Positions 7,984 through 15,429 of a stretch of 64,000 bases of DNA are shown piece by piece; positions within the stretch are counted from its first letter, which is position 1; the number at the start of each line of letters is the position of its first letter. The stretch covers positions 1 through 64,000 of the forward strand of contig NZ_FZOR01000039.1 in assembly GCF_900188445.1 (NCBI RefSeq), in the 5' to 3' direction. The notes below the pieces were generated by a model. It was not told the DNA's origin. It saw only the letters and a program-made list of their open reading frames with translations, and searched no databases. This stretch comes from Actinomadura meyerae. Its GTDB lineage: Bacteria; Actinomycetota; Actinomycetes; Streptosporangiales; Streptosporangiaceae. The position numbers and the translations under genes are program-made.

Positions 7984-8592
7984 GTGCCCACCTACGACTG
8001 GACCGCCATGTACGTCATGCACGACGCGCTGCGGAGGGAACTGGAGCAACTCGCCAAGGTCGCCGCCCGCCCGGACGGCGAAGCCCGCCGCATCCTCGCG
8101 GAAGGGCAGGGCTGGGACCTGTTCAAGACGGCCCTGCACGTCCACCACACCGCCGAGGACGAGGCGCTGTGGCCGCCCATGCGCGAGGCCCTCGCCGACC
8201 GCCCGGACGGGCTCGCCCTCATGGACGCGATGGAGGCCGAGCACGCCGCCATCGACCCCGCCATCGAGGCGATCGACGCCGGAACCGAACCCCTCGGCCC
8301 CCTCGCCGAGCGTCTGGCGACCGCCCTCACCGCCCACCTGAAGCACGAGGAGGAGGACGCGCTCCCGCTGATCGACGAGGTCTTGGCGCCCGAGCACTTC
8401 GCGAACTTCGGCCAGGTGCACGCCGCGAAACTCGGCCCGAACGGCCCCCGCGTCATCCCGTGGATGCTGGACGGCGCCGACCCGGAACGCGCCGCGAAGA
8501 TGCTGGCCTTCCTCCCGGAGCAGGCCCGCACCGCCTACGAGACCGCGTGGCGCCCCGCCTACGCGTCCCTCGACCTCTGGACCGTCACCTGA
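7984..8592 (+). CDS. Hemerythrin-like (HHE) cation-binding protein
   Basis: This 202-residue protein belongs to the hemerythrin/HHE family, whose four-helix bundle binds a di-iron centre and senses or carries oxygen, NO or iron. Candidate metal ligands are the His/Glu sets in YVMHDALRRELEQL, LHVHHTAEDEALWP, EAEHAAIDPAIEA and LTAHLKHEEEDALPL, in the order and spacing expected of the family. The C-terminal 50 residues are an actinobacterial extension without a known role. The GTG start follows AAAGGGGAGAG. It stands alone, with a strong hairpin terminator downstream shared with the convergent lpdA gene. Confidence 0.85.
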   Translation: MPTYDWTAMYVMHDALRRELEQLAKVAARPDGEARRILAEGQGWDLFKTALHVHHTAEDEALWPPMREALADRPDGLALMDAMEAEHAAIDPAIEAIDAGTEPLGPLAERLATALTAHLKHEEEDALPLIDEVLAPEHFANFGQVHAAKLGPNGPRVIPWMLDGADPERAAKMLAFLPEQARTAYETAWRPAYASLDLWTVT

Positions 8593-8660
8593 CCCCAGGG
8601 CCGGGAACGCACCCGCGTCCGGCCGGGCCCGCGGCCGCCGCCCCGCCCTCTCGGGGGCGG

Positions 8661-8695
8661 GGCGTGTTCGCCTCGTAGGGGGAGGCGAACACGCC
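8661..8695. terminator. Bidirectional hairpin terminator
   Basis: A perfect 14-bp stem (GGCGTGTTCGCCTC at 8661-8674 pairing with 8682-8695) with a 7-nt loop lies between the hemerythrin gene and the convergent lpdA gene. A second, shorter hairpin (CCCCGCCC at 8641-8648 with GGGCGGGG at 8655-8662) precedes it. No T-run follows, as is usual in actinobacteria. Confidence 0.75.
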
Positions 8696-8703
8696 GGGCG
8701 GGG

Positions 8704-10107
8704 TCAGAGGTTGATCATGTGGCCGGCCAGGCCGTGGACGGCCTCCTTCATGGCCTCGCCCAGGGTCGGGTGGGCGTGGACGTTGCGGGCGACCTCGTTG
8801 ACCGTGAGGTCCCACTGCTGGGCCAGGGTCAGCTCGGGGAGCAGCTCGGTGACCTCGGGGCCGATCATGTGGGCGCCGAGGATCTCGCCGTACTTGGCGT
8901 CGCTGATCACCTTGACGAAGCCCTCGCCCTCGCCCATGCCGAGCGCCTTGCCGTTGGCGCTGTAGGGGAACTTCGCCGTCTTCACGTCGAAGCCCTGCTC
9001 CTTGGCCTGGGCCTCGGTGTAGCCGAAGCTCGCGATCTGCGGCTGGCAGTAGGTGGCGCGGGGGATCATGATGTACTCGAGTTCCATCGTCTCGGCGTCC
9101 GCGATGGTCTCGGCCGCGACGATGCCCATGGCCTCGGCGGCGTGCGCGAGCATCAGCTTCGCGGTGACGTCGCCGATCGCGTAGATGTGCGGGACGGACG
9201 TGCGGCAGCGGCCGTCGATGTCGATCGCGCCGCGGTCGGTCAGCGCCACGCCGGTCTTCTCCAGGCCGTAGCCCTCCACGTTCGGCTGGAAGCCGATCGC
9301 CTGCAGGACCTTGTCGGTCTCGATGACCTGCTGGGCGCCGTCCTTGCCGGTGACGGTCACCTTGACCTTGTCGCCGGAGTCGTCGATCGCGTCCACCCGG
9401 GTGGAGGTCAGGACGTCCACGCCGAGCTTGCGGTAGCGCTTGGCGAGCTCCTTGGAGACGTCGGCGTCCTCGTTCGGGGCGATCCGGTCGAGGAACTCGA
9501 CGATCGTGACCTTCACCCCGTAGTTGTGCAGCACGTAGGCGAACTCGACGCCGATCGCGCCCGCGCCGGCGATGACGATGCTCTCCGGCAGCTCGGAGCT
9601 GAGGATCTGCTCCTCGTAGGTGACGACCCGCTCCGACAGGGACGTGCCCGGCAGCAGCTTGGTGTGCGCGCCCGCCGCGATGATGCAGTTGTCGAACGTC
9701 ACCGTCTCCGACGAGCCGTCCGCGCGGGCGACCTGCAGGGTGTTCGGGTCGGTGAACGTGCCCCGCCCGTCATAGGACGTGATCTTGTTCTTCTTCATCA
9801 GGAACTGGACGCCCTTGACGAGCTTGTCCGACACCTGCCGGCTGCGCTGGAACGCGGCGCCGTAGTCGAAGGACACGCTGCCCTCGACGGTGATGCCGAA
9901 GGTCTCCCGCTCCTTGGTGAAGATGTGCGCCAGCTCCGCGTTGCGCAGCAGCGCCTTCGACGGGATGCAGCCGACGTTGAGGCACACCCCGCCCCAGTAC
10001 CTCTCCTCGATGATCGCCGTCTTCAGCCCGAGCTGAGCCGACCGGATCGCGGCGACATATCCACCCGGGCCCGCGCCGAGGACCACGACGTCAAAGTGTT
10101 CGCTCAT
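8704..10107 (-). CDS. lpdA: Dihydrolipoyl dehydrogenase
   Basis: This 467-residue flavoenzyme re-oxidises dihydrolipoamide of the E2 components of pyruvate, 2-oxoglutarate or branched-chain dehydrogenase complexes, making NADH in the cytoplasm. The FAD motif is VVVLGAGPGGYVAA; the redox disulfide is C42/C47 in GGVCLNVGCIPSKALL; the NAD motif is IAGAGAIGVEFAYV; and the C-terminal His-Glu pair is H446/E451 in HPTLGE. Length and all catalytic residues match the family. Pyruvate or 2-oxoglutarate dehydrogenase genes are not beside it, so it is a stand-alone copy serving complexes encoded elsewhere. It converges on the hemerythrin gene. Confidence 0.96.
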   Translation of the reverse strand: MSEHFDVVVLGAGPGGYVAAIRSAQLGLKTAIIEERYWGGVCLNVGCIPSKALLRNAELAHIFTKERETFGITVEGSVSFDYGAAFQRSRQVSDKLVKGVQFLMKKNKITSYDGRGTFTDPNTLQVARADGSSETVTFDNCIIAAGAHTKLLPGTSLSERVVTYEEQILSSELPESIVIAGAGAIGVEFAYVLHNYGVKVTIVEFLDRIAPNEDADVSKELAKRYRKLGVDVLTSTRVDAIDDSGDKVKVTVTGKDGAQQVIETDKVLQAIGFQPNVEGYGLEKTGVALTDRGAIDIDGRCRTSVPHIYAIGDVTAKLMLAHAAEAMGIVAAETIADAETMELEYIMIPRATYCQPQIASFGYTEAQAKEQGFDVKTAKFPYSANGKALGMGEGEGFVKVISDAKYGEILGAHMIGPEVTELLPELTLAQQWDLTVNEVARNVHAHPTLGEAMKEAVHGLAGHMINL

Positions 10108-10400
10108 GTCAAAGGACGATATTCGGCGCGACCAGGTGTTCGCATCCCGGCCGCGAGCCGCCCGCCGCCGCAGCGGCCCGTGTCACGTACAGTTGATGTT
10201 TCGGACGGCCTCGCCGCGGTCAGCATGAGTCGGAGGCGCGTCCGGAGCAGCAGGGCGGCGCGCCGGTGGTGCGGGTGCGCGCCCCGGACCGTCCCGGCCG
10301 CGTAGCCCGGCGGTGCATCCGAACGAAGCGGCGGCGCGGTGCCGGGGGAACCGCCGCGCCCCGGCCGCCGCCACCCCGAGCCGAGTGGAGGAGTCGCCGA

Positions 10401-11054
10401 GTGAGGATCCCCAAGCGCGTCAACGCCGTCCTCGACTGGATGGAGGAGCACTTCGTCGCGCTTGCCGTGGTCGTCGCGCTGGTCGCCGTCGCGCTGGTGG
10501 CCACGCTCGCGCCGCCGGCGGTCGGCTTCCCCGCCGCCGGGTTCATCCTCGGCGCGGCGGTGGGCGGGTTCCTCGTGCACGTCCGGCTGAGCCGCCGCAT
10601 CGCGCGGGCCCGCTCCGACGTCGACAACCTCCTGCGGGAGAACGGCATGCTCCGGCACCGCAACAACGTCCTCGCCAGCGGTGTGATCAGCCGGGAGGCG
10701 GTGGAGACGCAGGCGCTCGTGTCCATCCCGGAGGACGACCTCCTGGAGGAGGAGCTGCTGACGGGCGAGCCCGTCGCGGACCCGAACCGCACCGCGGACC
10801 CGAACCGCACCGCGGACCCAAACCGCACCGCCACCCTCGACGAACTCCTCGACGGCGACCCCACCCGCACCGACGAGCTCCCCGGCGGGGCCGTGGACGA
10901 GCAGCCCACCACCGCCCTGCCGGCGCTCCCCGACGACGAGGGCGGGCATGAGATCGACGGGGACGAGATCGACGGGGACGAGATCGACGAGGACGAGGAC
11001 ACCCGTCCGGCGCGGGCGTCCCGGGGCGCCGCGAACCGGTCCGGGAGGGCGTGA
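10401..11054 (+). CDS. Membrane-anchored protein with acidic repeat tail
   Basis: I do not recognise this 217-residue protein. It has two adjoining hydrophobic segments near residues 16-36 (FVALAVVVALVAVALVATL) and 40-58, then a basic/heptad stretch (RRIARARSDVDNLLRENGML) likely to form a short coiled coil. The C-terminal 100 residues are acidic and low in complexity. They contain three exact copies of ADPNRT and three of EIDGD/EIDED, both repeated at DNA level. The GTG at 10401 follows GGAGGAG by 7 bases; the open frame upstream has no such site. The shape suggests a membrane-tethered scaffold or septum/cell-envelope protein, but nothing specific can be said. Confidence 0.7.
   Translation: MRIPKRVNAVLDWMEEHFVALAVVVALVAVALVATLAPPAVGFPAAGFILGAAVGGFLVHVRLSRRIARARSDVDNLLRENGMLRHRNNVLASGVISREAVETQALVSIPEDDLLEEELLTGEPVADPNRTADPNRTADPNRTATLDELLDGDPTRTDELPGGAVDEQPTTALPALPDDEGGHEIDGDEIDGDEIDEDEDTRPARASRGAANRSGRA
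10776..10829 (+). repeat. Three 18-bp in-frame tandem repeats
   Basis: Three nearly exact copies of GCGGACCCGAACCGCACC encode ADPNRT three times in the membrane protein at 10401. Since 18 is a multiple of three, copy-number change would alter tail length without breaking the frame. Confidence 0.9.
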
Positions 11055-11164
11055 GCCGGCCCGGGAGGGCGTGAGCCGCACCGTCCGCCGAGCCGCCTGC
11101 CTCCGCTGAGCAGCGCCGCCGTGACCCGGCGTTAGCTTCGCCGATCTTCGGGCAGAGGTAGCGC

Positions 11165-12562
11165 GTGAACGACGACCCTGACGGCACCGGCGCGGCGGGC
11201 GGGCCGGCCGACCCCGGTGCGAGCCTGCCGGAGGACCGGGGCGGCGTCGGCGCCGTTCACAAGGCCGTGATCGCGTCCGCGATGGGGAACTGCATCGAGT
11301 GGTTCGACTTCGGCGTGTTCAGCGCCGGGGTGATGACCGCGATCATCGGCACGAAGTTCTTCCCGGAGGAGGCGGCGGGCAGCGCGTCGCTGCGCTCGTT
11401 CGCGCTGATCGCCGCGGCGTTCCTCGCCCGCCCGTTCGGCGGGCTGTTCTTCGGCCCGCTGGGCGACCGGCTCGGCCGCAAGCGGGTGCTGGCCACCACG
11501 ATCATCCTGATGTCCGGCTCGACGTTCGTGATCGGGATCCTGCCCGACTACAACACGATCGGGATCATCGCGCCGCTGGCGCTGCTCGCCGTCCGCCTGG
11601 TCCAGGGCTTCTCGACCGGCGGGGAGTACGGCGGCGCGGCCACGATGATCGCCGAGTACGCGCCGACGCACCGGCGCGGGTTCTTCGGCAGCTTCCTGGA
11701 GTTCGGCACGCTGACCGGCTATATCCTCGGCGCCGGCCTCGTGTTCATCATGGACCTGGCGCTCAGCGAGGGCGCCATGGACAGCTGGGGCTGGCGCATC
11801 CCGTTCCTGGTGGCGCTGCCGCTCGGCGTCGTCGGCCTCTACGTCCGCACGAGGATCGAGGACACCCCGACGTTCCAGGCCATGGAGCAGGAGGGCAAGA
11901 AGGCCCAGTCGCCGCTGAAGGAGACCCTGGAGCACTACTGGCGCGTCATCGTGATGCTGATCGGCATCGTGTTCCTGCTGAACGTCGCGGACTACACGCT
12001 GCTGACGTTCATGCCGTCCTACCTCGTCGACTTCCTCGACATGAACGACGACACGGCGCAGCTCATCACGATCGGCGTGGAGTTCGCCATGATGGCCGTG
12101 ATCCTTCCGCTCGGCCACCTGTCGGATCTCATCGGCCGCAAGCCGCTGCTGAAGGCGTCGGCGATCGGCTACCTCTTCCTGTCGTGGCCGGCGTTCGCGC
12201 TCATGCAGAGCATGAACATGCTCGGCGTCGCGGCCGGGTACGCGATCGTCGGCGGGCTGCTGGTGCTGATGCTGGCGGTGATCGGCGCGACGTTCCCGGC
12301 GATGTTCCCCACGAAGGTGCGGTACGGGGCGTTCGCGATCGGCTACAACATCTCGACGTCGCTGTTCGGCGGGACGGCGGCCGTGCTGGTGGGGTCGCTG
12401 ATCGACGTCACGGGCTCCAACTACATCCCGGCGTACTACCTGATGATCGCCGCGGCGGTGGCGCTGGTGCCGATCTTCAAGATCCCGGAGACGGCGGGGG
12501 TGCCGATCGAGAAGGCCGGGAACGAGCGCGCCCCGGAACCGGCGGGTTCCGGGGCGGCGTGA
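11165..12562 (+). CDS. MHS-family MFS symporter (ProP-like)
   Basis: This 465-residue transporter belongs to the metabolite:H+ symporter branch of the major facilitator superfamily (ProP, KgtP, shikimate and citrate carriers). It shows the family opening AMGNCIEWFDFGVFSAGV, the loop 2-3 motif GPLGDRLGRKRVL with a related GHLSDLIGRKPLL in the second half, and the helix-5 motif GFSTGGEYGGAATMIAEYAP. About 12 membrane helices are visible. The substrate is not determined by sequence alone; proline/betaine or a dicarboxylate are the usual candidates. The gene has a GTG start and stands alone, with a 34-residue membrane peptide gene convergent downstream. Confidence 0.9.
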   Translation: MNDDPDGTGAAGGPADPGASLPEDRGGVGAVHKAVIASAMGNCIEWFDFGVFSAGVMTAIIGTKFFPEEAAGSASLRSFALIAAAFLARPFGGLFFGPLGDRLGRKRVLATTIILMSGSTFVIGILPDYNTIGIIAPLALLAVRLVQGFSTGGEYGGAATMIAEYAPTHRRGFFGSFLEFGTLTGYILGAGLVFIMDLALSEGAMDSWGWRIPFLVALPLGVVGLYVRTRIEDTPTFQAMEQEGKKAQSPLKETLEHYWRVIVMLIGIVFLLNVADYTLLTFMPSYLVDFLDMNDDTAQLITIGVEFAMMAVILPLGHLSDLIGRKPLLKASAIGYLFLSWPAFALMQSMNMLGVAAGYAIVGGLLVLMLAVIGATFPAMFPTKVRYGAFAIGYNISTSLFGGTAAVLVGSLIDVTGSNYIPAYYLMIAAAVALVPIFKIPETAGVPIEKAGNERAPEPAGSGAA

Positions 12563-12619
12563 CACGGTGCGCCGGCACGGTGCGCTGAGACGGGTGCCGC
12601 GCGGGTGCGCGGCGGCCGC

Positions 12620-12724
12620 TCAGCGGGCGCGGCGGAAGCGCCGGTGGGCCCAGCCCGCCAGCGAACCCGCGATCACCAGTGCGGTGCCCGTCTCAATGGC
12701 CAGTGCTGTCCAGACTGCGGTCAC
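12620..12724 (-). CDS. 34-residue single-span membrane peptide
   Basis: This short gene is supported by a very strong ribosome site, GGAGGGGAGG, six bases before the GTG at 12724. The product is one hydrophobic helix (ALAIETGTALVIAGSLAGWA) followed by a basic end (HRRFRRAR), so it would sit in the membrane with its C-terminus inside. The longer frame upstream of the GTG reads as non-protein. Its family is unknown to me. Small one-helix proteins often tune transporters; the MFS symporter ends 57 bp away on the opposite strand, but any link is speculative. Confidence 0.6.
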   Translation of the reverse strand: MTAVWTALAIETGTALVIAGSLAGWAHRRFRRAR

Positions 12725-12920
12725 TGGGAGCCTCCCCTCCGGTTCGCCGGGCCCGTCCTGATCCGGGCCCGCTGTTCCTCCCGTACAACACCAGGATGCG
12801 GTAGGTCTTTCCTTGCCGAAGCCCGCGAAGGCGGTGATGTCCCTCACGTGGCACCGCGCTGACCTGCGGCGAAACCTCACTTGCGAGTAAAAAGCGCTGG
12901 TCGTCCGTGCGCGCCGGCGC

Positions 12921-13802
12921 TCACTCGGGGTGGGCCTTGTCCCAGGCGTTCTCGAACTCGGCGGCGGTGATCCGATACTGGAGGTACTGCGGGTCGTAGA
13001 GGTCGAGGGGCGGGTTGATCGGCCAGTCCTCCGCGCTGGACCGGACGGGGTGCTCGCCGGGCCGGATCTCCACCTGCCGCGTCCAGCGCCCGTCCGGGCC
13101 GAACTCGGTCAGCCACATGACGCGCTCGTCGTCCTCGTCCCGCATCCGCAGGTGGACGCGGTCGTGCCCGACCAGTTCGCCGTAGCCGGGCTTGTCGCGG
13201 TAGGACGAGCGCTGGTCGCGCAGGTGCGCGAGCGCCGAATCCGGCGGCAGGCGGTCGAGGACGACCTCCTCCAGATCGCCCCAAGAGCGCGCGCGCCGGA
13301 TGATGTCTGGGTCGTCCATCACCTCGACCTCGGCGCAGGCGTCGACGATCTCCTCCGCGGAGTCCGCCCACACCCACCACCACAGCCCGCCCATGCCGTA
13401 GTCGTGCTGGACGAGGAAGCGCGACTTGCCGAGCAGATGGGCGTGTACGGCGTCGATGACGGTCCAGCCGTCGATCTCGACGCTCGACCAGAAGTCCTCA
13501 CCGCGTCCCACGGCGATGTCGAGCAGCGCGCGGACGACCCTGGGCCGGTGCAGGTTGAGGACGACGTCGTCCTCGGCGCGGTACACGCTGCCGCTGTGCG
13601 TGTAGGGGCCGCCGTCCGGGACGATCCGCCCCGGCCCTTCGCGGAAGACGACCGTGACCCGCCCCGGGCGCCCCTCCCGGCGCAGGAGCAAGGTCTCGCG
13701 GCAGTCGAGGAGGCGCCGCCCGTCCCGCGTGTGCTGGTGCCCGACCCGCCAGCGGTAGGCGTCCGGCCCGACGAGGAGCCTGCGGTAACGGCGTCGTCCC
13801 AT
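12921..13802 (-). CDS. Uncharacterised soluble protein
   Basis: I do not recognise this 293-residue protein. It starts MGRRRYRRLLVGPDAYRW, has no signal peptide or membrane segment, and is rich in Trp, Asp, Glu and Arg. Notable segments are GMGGLWWWVWADSAEEIVDA near the middle and LDLYDPQYLQYRITAAEFE at the end. The coding pattern (charged surface, regular hydrophobics) looks real. It is divergent from the encapsulin operon with a 181-bp gap, so it could share regulation, but nothing in its sequence ties it to that system. The ATG at 13802 is preferred over 13 upstream residues that lack a ribosome site. Confidence 0.75.
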   Translation of the reverse strand: MGRRRYRRLLVGPDAYRWRVGHQHTRDGRRLLDCRETLLLRREGRPGRVTVVFREGPGRIVPDGGPYTHSGSVYRAEDDVVLNLHRPRVVRALLDIAVGRGEDFWSSVEIDGWTVIDAVHAHLLGKSRFLVQHDYGMGGLWWWVWADSAEEIVDACAEVEVMDDPDIIRRARSWGDLEEVVLDRLPPDSALAHLRDQRSSYRDKPGYGELVGHDRVHLRMRDEDDERVMWLTEFGPDGRWTRQVEIRPGEHPVRSSAEDWPINPPLDLYDPQYLQYRITAAEFENAWDKAHPE

Positions 13803-13927
13803 GTCACCCGCTTGCGTGGAAGGTCTGCTTTGCCGTGGCACACCCTAGCCAGCGGGCGCCCGCGGCCGGATCCGGGCAGTGGCGCGCGAGTGCGAGTTCT
13901 ATGGCGATCTGGCAATCCGATGGCTCA

Positions 13928-13957
13928 TTGCGACGTGACAATTACGTTCAGTAGCGT
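13928..13957 (+). promoter_or_regulatory. Predicted promoter of the encapsulin operon
   Basis: TTGCGA (13928-13933) and TAGCGT (13952-13957) are separated by 18 bp, a fair match to a housekeeping-type promoter. Transcription would begin near 13964, leaving about 20 nt before the ATG at 13984, including GGAAG at 13969-13973. Confidence 0.45.
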
Positions 13958-13983
13958 CACCGTTGGCCGGAAGACGGCCGCTC

Positions 13984-15429
13984 ATGACGGACCTTCGACG
14001 AATCGGTGGTGTGGACGTGACCGAACAGCAGCAACAGCAGTTGAGCCTCGGTACCGCGGCGGCGCGCAATCTGGCGACCACGACCAAGTCCGTCCCGCAG
14101 ATGCAGGGCATCACCTCCCGGTGGCTGCTGAAACTGCTCCCCTGGGTCCAGGCGGCCGGCGGCGCCTACCGCGTCAACCGGCGCCTCACCTACACCCTCG
14201 GCGACGGCCGGGTCACCTTCGTGACCACCGGCGCCGACGTCCGGGTCATCCCCCGCGAGCTGGGCGAGCTGCCCCCGCTGCGCGGCTACGACGACGACCT
14301 GACGCTGGACGCCATCGCCGGCCGGTTCACCCAGCAGGAGTACGAGCCCGGCGACGTCATCGTGGAGCGCGGCCGGCCGGTCGACCGGGTCATCCTGGTG
14401 GCGCACGGCAAGCTGAGCAGGATCGGTGCGGGCGAGTACGGGGCCGACGCGGTCCTCGGCACCCTCGCCGACGGCGACTTCTTCGGCGAGCAGGCCCTGC
14501 TCGCGCCCGAGGAGGGCGAGGAGCGGCCGACATGGGAGCACACGGTCAAGGCCGTGACCGCGTGCACCGTCCTCAGCATGAACGACGCCGACTTCCAGGA
14601 GACGCTCGGGCAGTCCGCGTCCCTCCAGGCCCATCTGGCCGAGTACCGGACGAGCCCCGACCGGCCGAGCAACGCGCACGGCGAGGCGGCGATCGAGGTG
14701 GCGTCCGGGCACGAGGGCGAGCCGGTCCTGCCCGGGACGTTCGTCGACTACGAGGCGTCCCCGCGCGAGTACGAGCTGAGCGTCGCGCAGACCGTGCTGC
14801 GCGTCCACACCCGCGTGGCCGACCTCTACAACCAGCCGATGGACCAGGTCGAGCAGCAGCTCCGGCTGACCATCGAGGCGCTGCGCGAGCGCCAGGAGCA
14901 CGAGCTCATCAACAACCGCGACTTCGGCCTCCTGCACAACGCCGACCTGTCCCAGCGCATCCACACCCGGTCCGGCCCGCCCACCCCGGACGACATGGAC
15001 GACCTGCTCACCCTCGTCTGGAAGGAACCCGCGTTCTTCCTCGCGCACCCGAAGGCGATCGCCGCGTTCGGCCGCGAGTGCAGCGCGCGCGGCGTCTACC
15101 CCGGCAGCGTCGACGTCGGCGGCCACAAGGTCCCCGGCTGGCGCGGCGTGCCGATCTTCCCGTGCAACAAGATCCCGGTGAGCAGGACCAAGACCAGCTC
15201 GATCCTGCTGATGCGGACCGGTGAGGCCGCGCAGGGCGTCATCGGGCTCCACCAGGTGGGGCTGCCCGACGAGTACCAGCCGGGGCTGTCCGTCCGGTTC
15301 ATGGGCATCGACGAGAAGGCGCTCATCAACTACCTGGTCAGCGCGTACTACTCGGCGGCCGTCCTGGTTCCGGACGCGCTCGGCATGCTGGAGTCCGTCG
15401 AGATCGCGCACGGCGGTGCCGACGCGTGA
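13984..15429 (+). CDS. Family 2B encapsulin shell protein 1 (cyclic-nucleotide-domain type)
   Basis: This 481-residue protein is a HK97-fold encapsulin of family 2B, predicted to self-assemble into a protein shell in the cytoplasm. In order: an N-terminal arm with the family signature ATTTKSVPQMQGI and RWLLKLLPWVQ (about 30-55); a cyclic-nucleotide-binding-like domain inserted near residues 95-220, with phosphate-cassette start FFGEQALL (166-173); and the capsid P and A domains (LRVHTRVADLYNQPMDQVEQQL, then FFLAHPKAIAAFGRECSARG, ending in a YYSAAVLVPDALGMLE segment). In the cassette, Trp184 (WEHTVKA) occupies the place of the usual phosphate-binding arginine; an Arg (R181) lies three residues earlier. 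GTG at 14017 (VTEQQQQQLSLG) is an alternative start. It is the first gene of a coupled operon with a second shell gene and a prenyl synthase. Confidence 0.93.
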   Translation: MTDLRRIGGVDVTEQQQQQLSLGTAAARNLATTTKSVPQMQGITSRWLLKLLPWVQAAGGAYRVNRRLTYTLGDGRVTFVTTGADVRVIPRELGELPPLRGYDDDLTLDAIAGRFTQQEYEPGDVIVERGRPVDRVILVAHGKLSRIGAGEYGADAVLGTLADGDFFGEQALLAPEEGEERPTWEHTVKAVTACTVLSMNDADFQETLGQSASLQAHLAEYRTSPDRPSNAHGEAAIEVASGHEGEPVLPGTFVDYEASPREYELSVAQTVLRVHTRVADLYNQPMDQVEQQLRLTIEALRERQEHELINNRDFGLLHNADLSQRIHTRSGPPTPDDMDDLLTLVWKEPAFFLAHPKAIAAFGRECSARGVYPGSVDVGGHKVPGWRGVPIFPCNKIPVSRTKTSSILLMRTGEAAQGVIGLHQVGLPDEYQPGLSVRFMGIDEKALINYLVSAYYSAAVLVPDALGMLESVEIAHGGADA

